NCBI RefSeq assembly: GCF_000013865.1
Contig: NC_007948.1
Location: 3,224,001-3,288,000, forward strand
Length of the DNA stretch: 64,000 nucleotides
Origin: Polaromonas sp. JS666
Lineage (GTDB): Bacteria > Pseudomonadota > Gammaproteobacteria > Burkholderiales > Burkholderiaceae_C
Direction: 5' to 3'
Shown here: one piece after another, positions 1 through 7,825 of the stretch
Layout: every line of letters starts with the position of its first letter
How positions within the stretch are numbered: position 1 is the stretch's first letter
The notes under the pieces: generated by a model
What the model saw: only the letters and a program-made list of their open reading frames with translations
Told to the model about the DNA's origin: nothing
Database searches by the model: none
Made by a program: the position numbers and the translations under genes

Positions 1-38
1 GCTTTTTTCGGCAGGCAGGTGCAACCTGGAAACGCGAA

Positions 39-995
39 TTACTTGGGGGGCAGGTATTTCGCTGGGTCCACAGGTTTGCCCTGGCGGCGAATCTCGAAAT
101 GCAACTTCACGCGGTCAGCGTCCGTATTGCCCATCTCTGCAATCTTCTGGCCCTTTTTGACCGTCTGGTCTTCCTTGACCAGCAGCGTCTGGTTGTGCGC
201 GTAGGCCGTGAGAAAGGTGTTGTTGTGCTTGAGGATGACCAGGTTGCCGTAGCCCCGCAGGCCCGCGCCCGCGTACACGACCCGGCCATCGGCAGAAGCA
301 AGCACCGCATCACCGGCCCTGCCCGCGATATCGACGCCCTTGTTTTTGGCCTCGTCAAACCCCGTCAGCAGCGTGCCATGGGCGGGCCAGATCCATCCCA
401 CGTCTTCATCCCCCGTGGCCGCTGGTGCAGCGCTGGGCGCAGCTACCGCAGCGGCTGGAGCAGCGCCAGCACTGGCTGGCGCCGACGCAGGCCGGGCGCC
501 GCTGACGGCCTGGGCCGGCGGGATGGCGGTTGCGCTTGCAGCCGAGCCGGGCGACACCGGCCGTGTCACCACGGCGGTGGTTTCGCTGGCGGGCGGTACG
601 ACGCGAAGCACTTGCCCAACTTCAATCACGTTGGGATTGTCAAGGTTGTTCCAGCGCACGATGTCGCGCCAGTTCTGGCCGTTTTCCAGGCCAATGCGGA
701 TCATGGTGTCGCCAGGTTTAACGGTGTAGTAACCGGGTTTTCCGGCATTTTCAAAACCTGGCGGCTGCTTGATGTTGGCGGGGTCGACCGCAGCGGGAAG
801 CTGGCGCGACAGCCCCGTACCGCGGTCTTCAACCGGCGCGTGGGTGGGGGAGCGCGAGGCGCAGCCCGCTGCCAGCAGCAGGGTGGCAGCCAAAGCGCAC
901 GGCAGCGTCAAATTGGCCAGCCGGGTGCGGATGCCCTGGCCAGCGCCCGAGATGACGACAGACTTTGCGCTGTTCGACCTAAAGGTTTGATTCAT
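39..995 (-). CDS. nlpD: NlpD-like lipoprotein, LysM + degenerate M23 (LytM) domain
   Basis: Envelope lipoprotein of 318 residues that in the NlpD/EnvC family activates cell-wall amidases during septum splitting. A hydrophobic N-terminal segment ends in a lipobox (LAAGC, Cys about 45). A LysM domain follows (about 87-133, starting YYTVKPGDT), then an Ala/Pro-rich linker and a C-terminal M23 domain (about 200-315). The first metal-ligand histidine of active M23 peptidases is replaced (NKGVDIAG), as in E. coli NlpD, so it is probably a non-catalytic activator. It is the last gene of surE-pcm-nlpD on this strand; in related bacteria rpoS follows, which would lie beyond the window start. Confidence 0.93.
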   Translation of the reverse strand: MNQTFRSNSAKSVVISGAGQGIRTRLANLTLPCALAATLLLAAGCASRSPTHAPVEDRGTGLSRQLPAAVDPANIKQPPGFENAGKPGYYTVKPGDTMIRIGLENGQNWRDIVRWNNLDNPNVIEVGQVLRVVPPASETTAVVTRPVSPGSAASATAIPPAQAVSGARPASAPASAGAAPAAAVAAPSAAPAATGDEDVGWIWPAHGTLLTGFDEAKNKGVDIAGRAGDAVLASADGRVVYAGAGLRGYGNLVILKHNNTFLTAYAHNQTLLVKEDQTVKKGQKIAEMGNTDADRVKLHFEIRRQGKPVDPAKYLPPK

Positions 996-1091
996 TGGTT
1001 CTTTCGTCTTCTTGACTTCAATATGACTTCAATATGGACTCGATCTTCATGGGATATTTCATGAGATCTTCATGGGCTGTTCAAGCCATCT

Positions 1092-1949
1092 TCAGCTCGT
1101 ACCCGATTTTAAAGGTACAAAATGGACGGCTTCCAGCACTGTCTGCTTGACGCCCAGGGGCGTTTTGTCCACCACCACCAGCGCCTGCACGCCGGCGGCA
1201 GTTTGCAAGGGCGCGACAAGACGCCCGCCAACGGCCAGTTGCTCCACCCAGGCGGGCGGAATGGCTTCACCGCCCGCCGCCGCAATAATGGCCGCGTACG
1301 GCGCTCCCTTGGCGTACCCGATCATGCCATCACCGAACAACAGGTGGACATTGGGCAGGCGCAAAGCCCGCAGGTTTTCCCGGGCCTTGTCATGCAGGCC
1401 GCGCAGCCGCTCGATGCTGTAGACCTCGTTTGCCAGGTGGCTGAGCAGGGCGGCCTGGTATCCACAGCCGGTACCGATCTCCAGCACCCTTCCCAACCGG
1501 TCCAGCTTGCCCGCCGCCCCCTGGCAAAGCAGTTCCAGCATGCGCGCCACGACGTTGGGCTTGGAAATGGTCTGGCCCAGGCCAATCGGCAGGCTGGTGT
1601 CCTCATACGCCTGGTTGACCAGGGCGGTATCGACAAAGCGGTGGCGCTCCACCAGGCCCATGGCAGCCAGCACCCGGGCGTCTGATACGCCCTGTGCCGC
1701 GAGCTTGTGCACCATGCGCGCACGCACCGCGTGGGAATCCAGTCCGACACCGTCAGGCGCTGCCGCTGGCACTGATTTCTTGAAACCATTTTTTGCTGCA
1801 TTTCCCGTAGGACGTGCTGCAGTAGCTACCAATTTAGTAGCAGACGGCATGCCCTCCCCGGGTTTCAATCGCACCGGAAATGCGGGACGGCTCGCCACGG
1901 CAGGTGCTTTGGCGGTGGGATTGAAAGGAGGCTTGAAGCTGGATTTCAT
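1092..1949 (-). CDS. pcm: Protein-L-isoaspartate O-methyltransferase
   Basis: SAM-dependent repair methyltransferase that methylates isoaspartyl residues in aged proteins. The SAM-binding motif VLEIGTGCGYQAALL lies near residue 155, and the family motif VERHRFVD and the TSLPIGLGQTISKP segment precede it. At 285 residues it is about 70 longer than the usual 210; the extra is an N-terminal low-complexity extension (Lys/Ala/Pro-rich). Residues about 37-57 of this extension coincide with a patch resembling a dispersed repeat (see findings). The start is 9 bp after the surE stop, so the two are probably co-transcribed. An internal start at MVHKLAAQGV would give a normal-length protein and cannot be excluded. 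Confidence 0.92.
   Translation of the reverse strand: MKSSFKPPFNPTAKAPAVASRPAFPVRLKPGEGMPSATKLVATAARPTGNAAKNGFKKSVPAAAPDGVGLDSHAVRARMVHKLAAQGVSDARVLAAMGLVERHRFVDTALVNQAYEDTSLPIGLGQTISKPNVVARMLELLCQGAAGKLDRLGRVLEIGTGCGYQAALLSHLANEVYSIERLRGLHDKARENLRALRLPNVHLLFGDGMIGYAKGAPYAAIIAAAGGEAIPPAWVEQLAVGGRLVAPLQTAAGVQALVVVDKTPLGVKQTVLEAVHFVPLKSGTS
1781..1841 (-). repeat. Dispersed repeat copy embedded in pcm
   Basis: On the minus strand the patch begins GCTACTAAATTGGTAGCTAC and matches the start of the intergenic copy at 37799 (GCTATTTAACTGATAGCTAC) at 15 of 20 positions. The remaining part is more divergent. It is translated in frame as part of the N-terminal linker of Pcm, with codons such as GTA, GCT, ACT, GGA and AAT that are uncommon in the flanking gene. 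Homology to the repeat is inferred by eye. Confidence 0.5.
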
Positions 1950-1958
1950 CGTCTGCGG

Positions 1959-2744
1959 TCAATGCGCCTGGGTGAGCCGGGCCGCGGCCTGCTCCCAATA
2001 AGGCAAACGCTCGTGGTCGGTCAAGTCCACGTGAAGCGGCGTGATGGACACAAACTTCTGGCTGGTCGCGTAGAAGTCGGTACCCTCGCCCGCCTCCTTG
2101 GCGGGCCCGGCTCCGCCGATCCAGTACATGGTCTCGCCACGCGGGCTGGTCTGCGTGATGACGCGCTCGGCCGCGTGGCGGCGCCCCAGGCGCGCCACCT
2201 TGACGCCCTGGATCTGGTCGTCCGGCAAGTTGGGAATGTTCACATTGAGCAGCCACGGCGCCAGCGCCGGCTGCGCACCTTCAGCCACCACTTCAAGCGA
2301 AGGCATCAGTTGTTCCACCAGCTCACGCGCGCGCCGGGCCGCGACATCGATATGGGCCCAGCCTTTTTCCGTCTGTGAAAACGCGATGGAAGGAATGCCA
2401 AACAGATAGCCCTCCATCGCGGCGCCCACCGTGCCTGAATAAATCGTGTCATCGCCCATGTTGGCACCGTTGTTGATGCCTGAAACCACAAGGTCCGGCC
2501 GGTAGCCCAGCAGGCCTGTCAGGGCAATATGCACGCAATCGGCGGGGGTACCGTTGATGTAACGAAAACCGTTGGCCGCCGTTTGCACGTACATCGGCGA
2601 GTGCAGGGTAAGCGCATTCGATTTGGCACTGTTGTTCTGCTCGGGCGCCACGACCTCGACATCGGCGACGATTTTAAGCGCCTCGTAGAGGGCGATGATG
2701 CCGGAGGCCTGGTAACCGTCGTCGTTGCAAATGAGGATTTTCAT
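1959..2744 (-). CDS. surE: 5'/3'-nucleotidase SurE
   Basis: Metal-dependent nucleoside monophosphate phosphatase (also acts on exopolyphosphate in the family), cytoplasmic, stationary-phase survival. The protein starts MKILICNDDGY, with the paired Asp metal ligands at 8-9, followed by VVAPEQNNSAKSNALT and the VVSGINNGANMGDD motif that completes the metal site. The 261 residues fit the family (250-260). It heads a minus-strand operon with pcm and nlpD, and is divergent from the oxidoreductase at 2882. Confidence 0.96.
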   Translation of the reverse strand: MKILICNDDGYQASGIIALYEALKIVADVEVVAPEQNNSAKSNALTLHSPMYVQTAANGFRYINGTPADCVHIALTGLLGYRPDLVVSGINNGANMGDDTIYSGTVGAAMEGYLFGIPSIAFSQTEKGWAHIDVAARRARELVEQLMPSLEVVAEGAQPALAPWLLNVNIPNLPDDQIQGVKVARLGRRHAAERVITQTSPRGETMYWIGGAGPAKEAGEGTDFYATSQKFVSITPLHVDLTDHERLPYWEQAAARLTQAH

Positions 2745-2881
2745 GCAGTGATTTTACGGGTCACGGCTGCGACAGCCCGGACCGGTTTTGCCAGCCCGGG
2801 AATCACAGCTTTGCCTATGATGTCGTGAAAGCATCCCGCCCGCTTTTCTTTCCCCCTTGGCCCCATCTCCGGAGACATCCC

Positions 2882-3856
2882 ATGCAAGCCTGGCTTTGTG
2901 AAAATCCCACTGGCGTAGACGCCCTGACCTGGAAAGAGCTGCCGACGCCGCAGCCCAAAGAAGGTGAGGTACTGATTGAGATCAAGGCCGCCAGCCTCAA
3001 CTTCCCCGACCTGCTGATCGTGCAGAACAAGTACCAGATCAAGCCGCCCCTGCCCTTTGTGCCGGGCTCCGAGTACGCCGGCGTGGTGCAGGCCGTGGGC
3101 GAAGGCGTGAAGCACCTGCAGGTGGGCCAGAATGTCGCCTGCCTGTCTGGAACCGGTGGTTTCGGCACACACACCATTGCGCCGGCAGCCCTGTGCATGC
3201 CCCTGCCCGCCGGGTTCTCGCACGTGGATGCAGCCGCCTTCATCATGATTTACGCCACCTCCTGGCATGCCCTGATGGACCGCGCGCAATTGAAGGCCGG
3301 CGAAACCGTGCTGGTGCTCGGCGCTGCGGGCGGAGTCGGCACCGCCGCCATCCAGATCGCCAAGGCGGCAGGCGCCCGCGTGATTGCCGCCGCCTCGACC
3401 GATGAGAAATGCGCGTTTTGCAGCGCCCTCGGCGCAGACGCCACGATTAACTACACGAGCAAAAATCTGCGCGATGAAATCAAGACGCTGACCGGCGGCA
3501 ACGGCCCGGATGTGATTTATGACCCGGTGGGCGGCGACTTTGCTGAGCCGGCTTTCCGCTCGATTGCCTGGCGCGGCCGCTACCTGGTGGTTGGTTTTGC
3601 ATCAGGCCCCATCCCTTCGCTGCCACTGAACCTGGCGCTGCTCAAGGGTGCCTCCATCGTTGGCGTGTTCTGGGGTGACTTTGCCAGGCGTGAACCCAAG
3701 GCCAACGCGGCCATGATGGCCGAGCTGGCCCGCTGGTACACCGAGGGCAAGATCAAACCAGCCATCGACCGCACCATGCCCATGGCTGAACTCAAGGCAG
3801 CTTATGCCTACATGGGTTCCCGTGGGGTCAAAGGCAAACTGGTGATGATTAATTGA
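2882..3856 (+). CDS. NADPH:quinone oxidoreductase family protein (zinc-free MDR)
   Basis: Medium-chain dehydrogenase/reductase of 324 residues in the quinone oxidoreductase (QOR) group, expected to reduce quinones or enones with NADPH. The N-terminal GroES-like half contains SLNFPDLLIVQNKYQ and FVPGSEYAGVV. The Rossmann half has VLVLGAAGGVGTAAIQIAK (about residue 140) and GPDVIYDPVGGD. No zinc-binding cysteine cluster is seen. The ATG at 2882 is chosen because a GGAG precedes it by 7-8 bases and homologues start MQAWL or MKAWL. The in-frame extension to 2825 is not typical of the family. Substrate is unknown. Confidence 0.88.
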   Translation: MQAWLCENPTGVDALTWKELPTPQPKEGEVLIEIKAASLNFPDLLIVQNKYQIKPPLPFVPGSEYAGVVQAVGEGVKHLQVGQNVACLSGTGGFGTHTIAPAALCMPLPAGFSHVDAAAFIMIYATSWHALMDRAQLKAGETVLVLGAAGGVGTAAIQIAKAAGARVIAAASTDEKCAFCSALGADATINYTSKNLRDEIKTLTGGNGPDVIYDPVGGDFAEPAFRSIAWRGRYLVVGFASGPIPSLPLNLALLKGASIVGVFWGDFARREPKANAAMMAELARWYTEGKIKPAIDRTMPMAELKAAYAYMGSRGVKGKLVMIN

Positions 3857-4027
3857 CAAAATCAACAGCGCGTCGGAAAAATCGATAGAACTGACATATT
3901 TTTAAAATCGACGAAAAAATTTCGCAATGCGGGCATTTTCCGCAGTTTGACGCGGCACCATCAACACCATCAATTACTGCAACACATTTAAAAGGTATAT
4001 TGAAGACTCATTACCGAGGAGCAGCCA

Positions 4028-4471
4028 ATGAGCACACCGACGATGCTGGTGGTAGAGGACAATACCGACCACCTCGAATTGACCTTGACCACGCTGCAAC
4101 AAAACGGGGTGCCTCATGACATCGTGATCGCCCGGGATGGACGCGAGGCCCTCGACTATTTATTTTGCGAGGGTGTTTATAAAGACCGCAACGCCAACAG
4201 CCAGCCCGAACTGGTCCTGCTGGATCTGGGGCTGCCCAAGCTGAGCGGCCTGGAGGTGATGCGGCGCATGCGGGAGGATCCCCGGACGTTTTTTGTTCCG
4301 GTCGTGATGCTGACCCTGGTGAGCGAGCAATCCGAGGCGGTGCGCGCATTCAAAGGCGGGCTCAACAGCTACGTGAGCAAGCCGCTCGACTACCGTGACT
4401 TTGAGGAAAAGCTCCAGCAGGTCCGGGAATATTGGCGCACCTCCAACTTCGCACCGCTTACCATCATCTGA
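4028..4471 (+). CDS. Single-domain response regulator (Rcp1/CheY-like receiver)
   Basis: A receiver domain of 147 residues with no output domain. Phosphorylation-site residues are present: acidic pair E10/D11, phospho-acceptor D66 (LLDLGLPKLSG), switch Thr96 and Lys118 (VSKPLDY). The insertion LFCEGVYKDRNAN between helix 2 and strand 3 is characteristic of the Rcp1-type regulators that partner phytochrome-like or hybrid kinases. No kinase gene is adjacent, so the partner must be elsewhere. A good ribosome site (GAGGAG, 4016-4021) precedes the ATG. Confidence 0.92.
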   Translation: MSTPTMLVVEDNTDHLELTLTTLQQNGVPHDIVIARDGREALDYLFCEGVYKDRNANSQPELVLLDLGLPKLSGLEVMRRMREDPRTFFVPVVMLTLVSEQSEAVRAFKGGLNSYVSKPLDYRDFEEKLQQVREYWRTSNFAPLTII

Positions 4472-4524
4472 CCAGCCGCGAAACCTGCCCGAGGCCAGGC
4501 ACGCTGGTGCCCGCCGGTCTTTCT

Positions 4525-4811
4525 TTACTTGCTCGTGACGTTTTTAGCGTTGCAGGCTGCCTTGATGATGCGGGCATTCAGGTGCTCGCCAATGTCCCTG
4601 AAAGCCACGAGACTCAGGTCTTCCTTGGCAGAAGTGAGCACCTGAAGGCCTGCCCCTTGAAGTCAGGCTCGCTGTAAAAAGCGGCGTTCAGGTAGCGAGC
4701 GGATTGCCGGTCACAGTCAATCAGCACCTCAGCCTCCGCAGAGCGAAACTGAATGCCCTCTTCCGTAGTCCACGTCGTAGCCCGGCTGATACGGACCGGA
4801 ATCATGCGCAT
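4525..4811 (-). pseudogene. Truncated, frameshifted remnant of a surface-adhesin-E-like/unknown protein
   Basis: On the minus strand a 65-codon frame from 4811 encodes RTT-type text including FRSAEAEVLIDCDRQSARYL and AAFYSEPDFKG, resembling the C-terminal half of small exported proteins annotated as surface-adhesin protein E-like. The frame stops at 4614. A shift by one base near 4645 continues plausibly as LTSAKEDLSLVAFRDIGEHL...ARIIKAACNAKN to a stop at 4525. There is no signal peptide or start region upstream. I read this as a 5'-truncated, frameshifted fragment; the family assignment is tentative. Confidence 0.5.
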
Positions 4812-4945
4812 GTCAACTGCACCATGCTAGGCAATCAGATGAACTGCACCACCCGCTGAAAGGGACGCAGTGCAAGTCCACTGGTTATCGAAGCCAAGGC
4901 GTTAGCCATTAGAGATAAACGTCACCGCCCCAACCAAGAAAGCCC

Positions 4946-4970
4946 GCCGCGTGCGGGTTTTCTTGCGTAT
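4946..4970 (+). terminator. Short hairpin followed by T-rich run
   Basis: CCCGC and GCGGG pair around a CGCGT loop and are followed by TTTTCTT, a rho-independent-like structure pointing rightwards. No plus-strand gene immediately precedes it, so it may be a relic of lost DNA next to tRNA-His. Confidence 0.4.
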
Positions 4971-5027
4971 GGGACTGGCAAATTTGGGCAAGTTGCCTAC
5001 AGATTGCCTACAACCGGCACCAAAGAA

Positions 5028-5064
5028 AAAAGCCCACTATCGAATTGATAGCAGGCTTTCCTTT
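5028..5064 (-). terminator. Rho-independent terminator of tRNA-His
   Basis: Read on the minus strand, GCCTGCTATC and GATAGTGGGC form an imperfect stem around AATTC, followed by TTTTTTCTTT. It lies just downstream of the tRNA-His CCA end. The stem contains a CTATC/GATAG motif similar to part of the dispersed repeat seen elsewhere. Confidence 0.65.
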
Positions 5065-5071
5065 ATTCATC

Positions 5072-5148
5072 TGGGGTGGCTGATGGGGCTCGAACCCACG
5101 ACAACAGGAATCACAATCCTGGACTCTACCAACTGAGCTACAGCCACC
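5072..5148 (-). tRNA. tRNA-His (GTG)
   Basis: Cloverleaf read on the minus strand: acceptor stem GTGGCTG/CAGCCAC with the extra G-1 at 5148 opposite discriminator C, D-loop AGCTCAGTTGGTAGAG, anticodon arm CAGGA-TTGTGAT-TCCTG with anticodon GTG, T-arm GTGGGTTCGAGCCCCAT, encoded CCA at 5072-5074. It lies downstream of ppiD on the same strand. Confidence 0.96.
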
Positions 5149-5183
5149 AGAACTTCACATTATAGCGGCAAAGCAGCGGGCGT

Positions 5184-7115
5184 TTATTGCGTCACGACCT
5201 CGTCTGCATTCACGGATGCGGGCTTTGCGACCAGGATTTCCGCCTTGAAACGTTCCTTCAGGCCGTTGTAATAAGCCAGATTCTCGGCAGACGTCCACCA
5301 TTGGGCGTACTGGTTGCGCTCCTGTTTGGCTGCGGCGTCAGGTCGCGCATCGCGGGGCATCACTTTAGCGACCTTCACGATGGCATAGCCCTGGGCACCC
5401 AGGTCAACGCCCGCAAACACCGGCAGTGCACTGGCGTCAACGCGCAGGGCAGCATCAATCACCTGAACCGGCAGGTTCTGGGTTTGCTCACGCGACACCA
5501 GCACCGGCGCTGCCAGCACGGCCGAAGCCGGAGCGGCCTTCCAGGCCACCAGTTTGGCGAGACCTTCCTTGCGAGCTTCTTCTGCACTACGTTGAGCCAG
5601 CCAGCGCTGGCGCACGATGTCTTTCACCTCTGCAAAAGGCTGGGTACGCGCCGGGGTGTACTGGAGGATGCGGCCCGAAACCAGTTGGCTGGGTGCCACT
5701 TCAATGGCTTCGGTATTGCGCTTTTTCTCGACCGCATCGGGCCCAAACAGTGCATTGAGGAATTTCGGATTGGCGAGCACACCCGTAGTACCTGCTGACG
5801 GTTGACGCGTCACGTTGCTGGCCGTCTTGATATCCAGCTTGAGGCGCTCCGCAACCGGCTTGAGGCTGCCCGCCTGCTCATACACGCCATTGGTGAAGGC
5901 TTCTGCGGCTTCAGAAAACTTCTTCTGGGCTTGCTGCTTCTTCAAGTCGGCTTCCAGCTCGGGCTTCATCTCTTCGAAACTGCGCTGCTTGGGTGCCTTG
6001 ATGTCGGTGAGCCTGATGATGTGGTAGCCAAACTCGGACTCCACCACAGCACTGATGTCCCCTTTTTTCATCGAGAACACGGCATCTTCAAACGGCTTGA
6101 CCATGGCGCCCCGGGCAAAGAAATCGAGATCGCCACCACTGGGTGCGGAACCCGGGTCCTGCGAATTCTTGCGCGCCACGTCGGCAAAGGTATCGGGAGA
6201 TTTTTTGACGGCAGCCAGCAGCTCCTCGGCCTTGGCCTTGGCCTTCTGGCGTTCCTCGGCAGACGCTGTCTTGGGCGAGGTAATGAGGATATGGCTGGCT
6301 CGCCGCTCTTCGGCGCCACTGAGCCTCTGGAGGTTCTGCTCGTAATAGGTCTTCAGGTCCGCCTCATTGATCGTGATACTTTTCCTGACCGTCTCCACGT
6401 CCAGCATCACGTACTCGATACTCGCCTGCTCCGGCGCCTGAAAGAGTTTTTCGTTCGCCTTGTAGAACTGATCGAGATCGGCATCTGTAGGGCTGAGCTT
6501 CGCCGCGAAATCAGCCGCATTGAAACGGGCAAGCTGAATTTCTCGTTTTTCGAAATAGGCGTTGAGCGCCAGGTCGGCCGCGGAGCTGGAAGAAAAACCG
6601 CTGGCGCCAATGCCCGTCAGCACCTGGCGATTCGACAGATCGGCCCGCACATTGGCCTCGAACATCTCGGGGCTCATGCCCTGGCTGCCCAGCACCTGGC
6701 GATAGCGCTCCATGTCGAGGTTGCCATCAGAGCGGCGCAGTGACGCAATCTCGGAACTCTGCTGCAGTTCGCGGGCCAGACGCTGGTCACTGATGACAAG
6801 CTTGAATTTGTCGGCCGCGGCGGCGATCACGCGATCGCGCACCAGGCGCTCCAGCGTGGCATAACGGGCCTGCGGTGAATCCAGCAGCTTGGCATCCAGC
6901 GAAGGCATGGAAGCCCGCAATCTGTCAACTTCCAGCTGATGCGCGCGGTCCCACTCGGACTGGATGATGTCTTTTCCATCCACCCTGGCAACCGCCACGC
7001 CTTGTTCCCTCGATCGGTTGTAGCCATCGAGGCCAAACAAAATAAACGACGGAACAATCAGCAAAAACAGCAAGGCCATGGTGACTTTGGTGTGCTTGCG
7101 AATGAAATCAAACAT
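5184..7115 (-). CDS. ppiD: Peptidyl-prolyl cis-trans isomerase PpiD (SurA N-domain + PPIC)
   Basis: Inner-membrane-anchored periplasmic folding factor of 643 residues that in E. coli works at the SecYEG exit. Cytoplasmic N-terminus MFDFIRKHTK, one membrane anchor (about 12-28, VTMALLFLLIVPSFILFGLD), then a SurA-N-like helical region. A parvulin/PPIC domain begins at RRASHILI (about 265-365; QDPGSAPSGGDLDFF and FGYHIIRLTD are family motifs). The long C-terminal helical region resembles PpiD. It is transcribed with tRNA-His downstream and tRNA-Val/HU upstream, as in other Burkholderiales. Confidence 0.93.
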   Translation of the reverse strand: MFDFIRKHTKVTMALLFLLIVPSFILFGLDGYNRSREQGVAVARVDGKDIIQSEWDRAHQLEVDRLRASMPSLDAKLLDSPQARYATLERLVRDRVIAAAADKFKLVISDQRLARELQQSSEIASLRRSDGNLDMERYRQVLGSQGMSPEMFEANVRADLSNRQVLTGIGASGFSSSSAADLALNAYFEKREIQLARFNAADFAAKLSPTDADLDQFYKANEKLFQAPEQASIEYVMLDVETVRKSITINEADLKTYYEQNLQRLSGAEERRASHILITSPKTASAEERQKAKAKAEELLAAVKKSPDTFADVARKNSQDPGSAPSGGDLDFFARGAMVKPFEDAVFSMKKGDISAVVESEFGYHIIRLTDIKAPKQRSFEEMKPELEADLKKQQAQKKFSEAAEAFTNGVYEQAGSLKPVAERLKLDIKTASNVTRQPSAGTTGVLANPKFLNALFGPDAVEKKRNTEAIEVAPSQLVSGRILQYTPARTQPFAEVKDIVRQRWLAQRSAEEARKEGLAKLVAWKAAPASAVLAAPVLVSREQTQNLPVQVIDAALRVDASALPVFAGVDLGAQGYAIVKVAKVMPRDARPDAAAKQERNQYAQWWTSAENLAYYNGLKERFKAEILVAKPASVNADEVVTQ

Positions 7116-7170
7116 CTCGAATTTCCTGTACGACTGACTGCTTTACCGATAAAACCAGGGGGCCCACAAC

Positions 7171-7198
7171 AAAAAAGGCGAACCTCGTTCGCCTTTTT
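7171..7198 (-). terminator. Rho-independent terminator after tRNA-Val
   Basis: AAGGCGAAC and GTTCGCCTT form a near-perfect stem with a short CTC loop, with A/T runs on both sides, giving a T-run on the minus strand. It would end the hupB-tRNA-Val transcript before ppiD. Confidence 0.8.
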
Positions 7199-7205
7199 CA
7201 ATGGG

Positions 7206-7281
7206 TGGTGGGTGCTGACGGGCTCGAACCGCCGACCTACGCCGTGTAAGGGCGCTGCTCTACCAACTGAGCTAAGCACCC
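7206..7281 (-). tRNA. tRNA-Val (TAC)
   Basis: Minus-strand cloverleaf: acceptor GGGTGCT/AGCACCC, D-arm AGCTCAGTTGGTAGAGC, anticodon arm GCGCC-CTTACAC-GGCGT with anticodon TAC, T-arm GGCGGTTCGAGCCCGTC, discriminator A and encoded CCA. It starts 18 bases after the hupB stop codon, so it is probably processed from the hupB transcript. Confidence 0.96.
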
Positions 7282-7299
7282 CACCTTAAACCTTTTGCA

Positions 7300-7572
7300 T
7301 CAGTTCAAAGCGTCTTTGAGCGCCTTGCCCGGACGAAACTTTGGAACCTTGGCAGCCTTGATTTTAATCGCATCGCCGGTGCGCGGGTTGCGGCCAGTAC
7401 GGGCAGCGCGTTTGCCCACGGCAAAAGTGCCAAAACCCACAAGAGACACGGAGCCTCCTTTTTTCAGGGTTGTTTTCACAGCACCAATGGTTGACTCCAG
7501 CGCGCGCGTGGCGGCAGCTTTGGAAATGTCAGCGTGTTTGGCAATGTGCTCGATCAGTTCAGTCTTGTTCAC
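7300..7572 (-). CDS. hupB: DNA-binding protein HU-beta
   Basis: Nucleoid histone-like protein of 90 residues. Starting from GTG at 7572 it reads (V)[19 protein letters not shown], the classical HU N-terminus, and contains [20 protein letters not shown], the flexible DNA-binding arm. The longer upstream in-frame ATG would add 30 non-HU residues, so the GTG start is preferred. A canonical promoter (7686-7714) and a strong leader hairpin (7622-7656) lie upstream. Confidence 0.96.
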   Translation of the reverse strand: MNKTELIEHIAKHADISKAAATRALESTIGAVKTTLKKGGSVSLVGFGTFAVGKRAARTGRNPRTGDAIKIKAAKVPKFRPGKALKDALN

Positions 7573-7621
7573 AAGGAGCCCCTCGTTATAAAAAGTTAAT
7601 CTGTTTGTCTCTAAAAAATAT

Positions 7622-7656
7622 CTCCCGGGACACCGCGATGGGGGTGTCAGCGGGAG
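7622..7656 (-). promoter_or_regulatory. Strong hairpin in hupB 5' leader
   Basis: CTCCCG pairs with CGGGAG and GACACC with GGTGTC around an 8-base loop (two stacked stems, small G/AG bulge). It sits between the predicted transcription start (about 7679) and the GTG start, with no T-run immediately following, so it looks more like a leader structure or mRNA stabiliser than a terminator. Confidence 0.6.
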
Positions 7657-7685
7657 CGGCATGTGCAGGTTTTCTGCTGATTGCC

Positions 7686-7714
7686 ATTAGAGCCATGGAC
7701 TTCTAACGTGTCAA
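7686..7714 (-). promoter_or_regulatory. Sigma-70 promoter of hupB
   Basis: On the minus strand TTGACA (7714-7709), 17-base spacer, TCTAAT (7691-7686). This is a near-consensus sigma-70 promoter placing the transcript start about 105 bases before the hupB GTG. Confidence 0.8.
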
Positions 7715-7825
7715 TACAGCATCGGGTTTTTACAACGTGCGGAGGCGGATTCTAGTCGGTTTTTTCCCGCTTTAATCGGTTAATCATAAGTGCAACGCGT
7801 AATTTTCGCGCTTGACAAAATACCG

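Noticed and set aside
4951..5136. 61-codon plus-strand frame
   Set aside because: Runs across the tRNA-His gene and its terminator.
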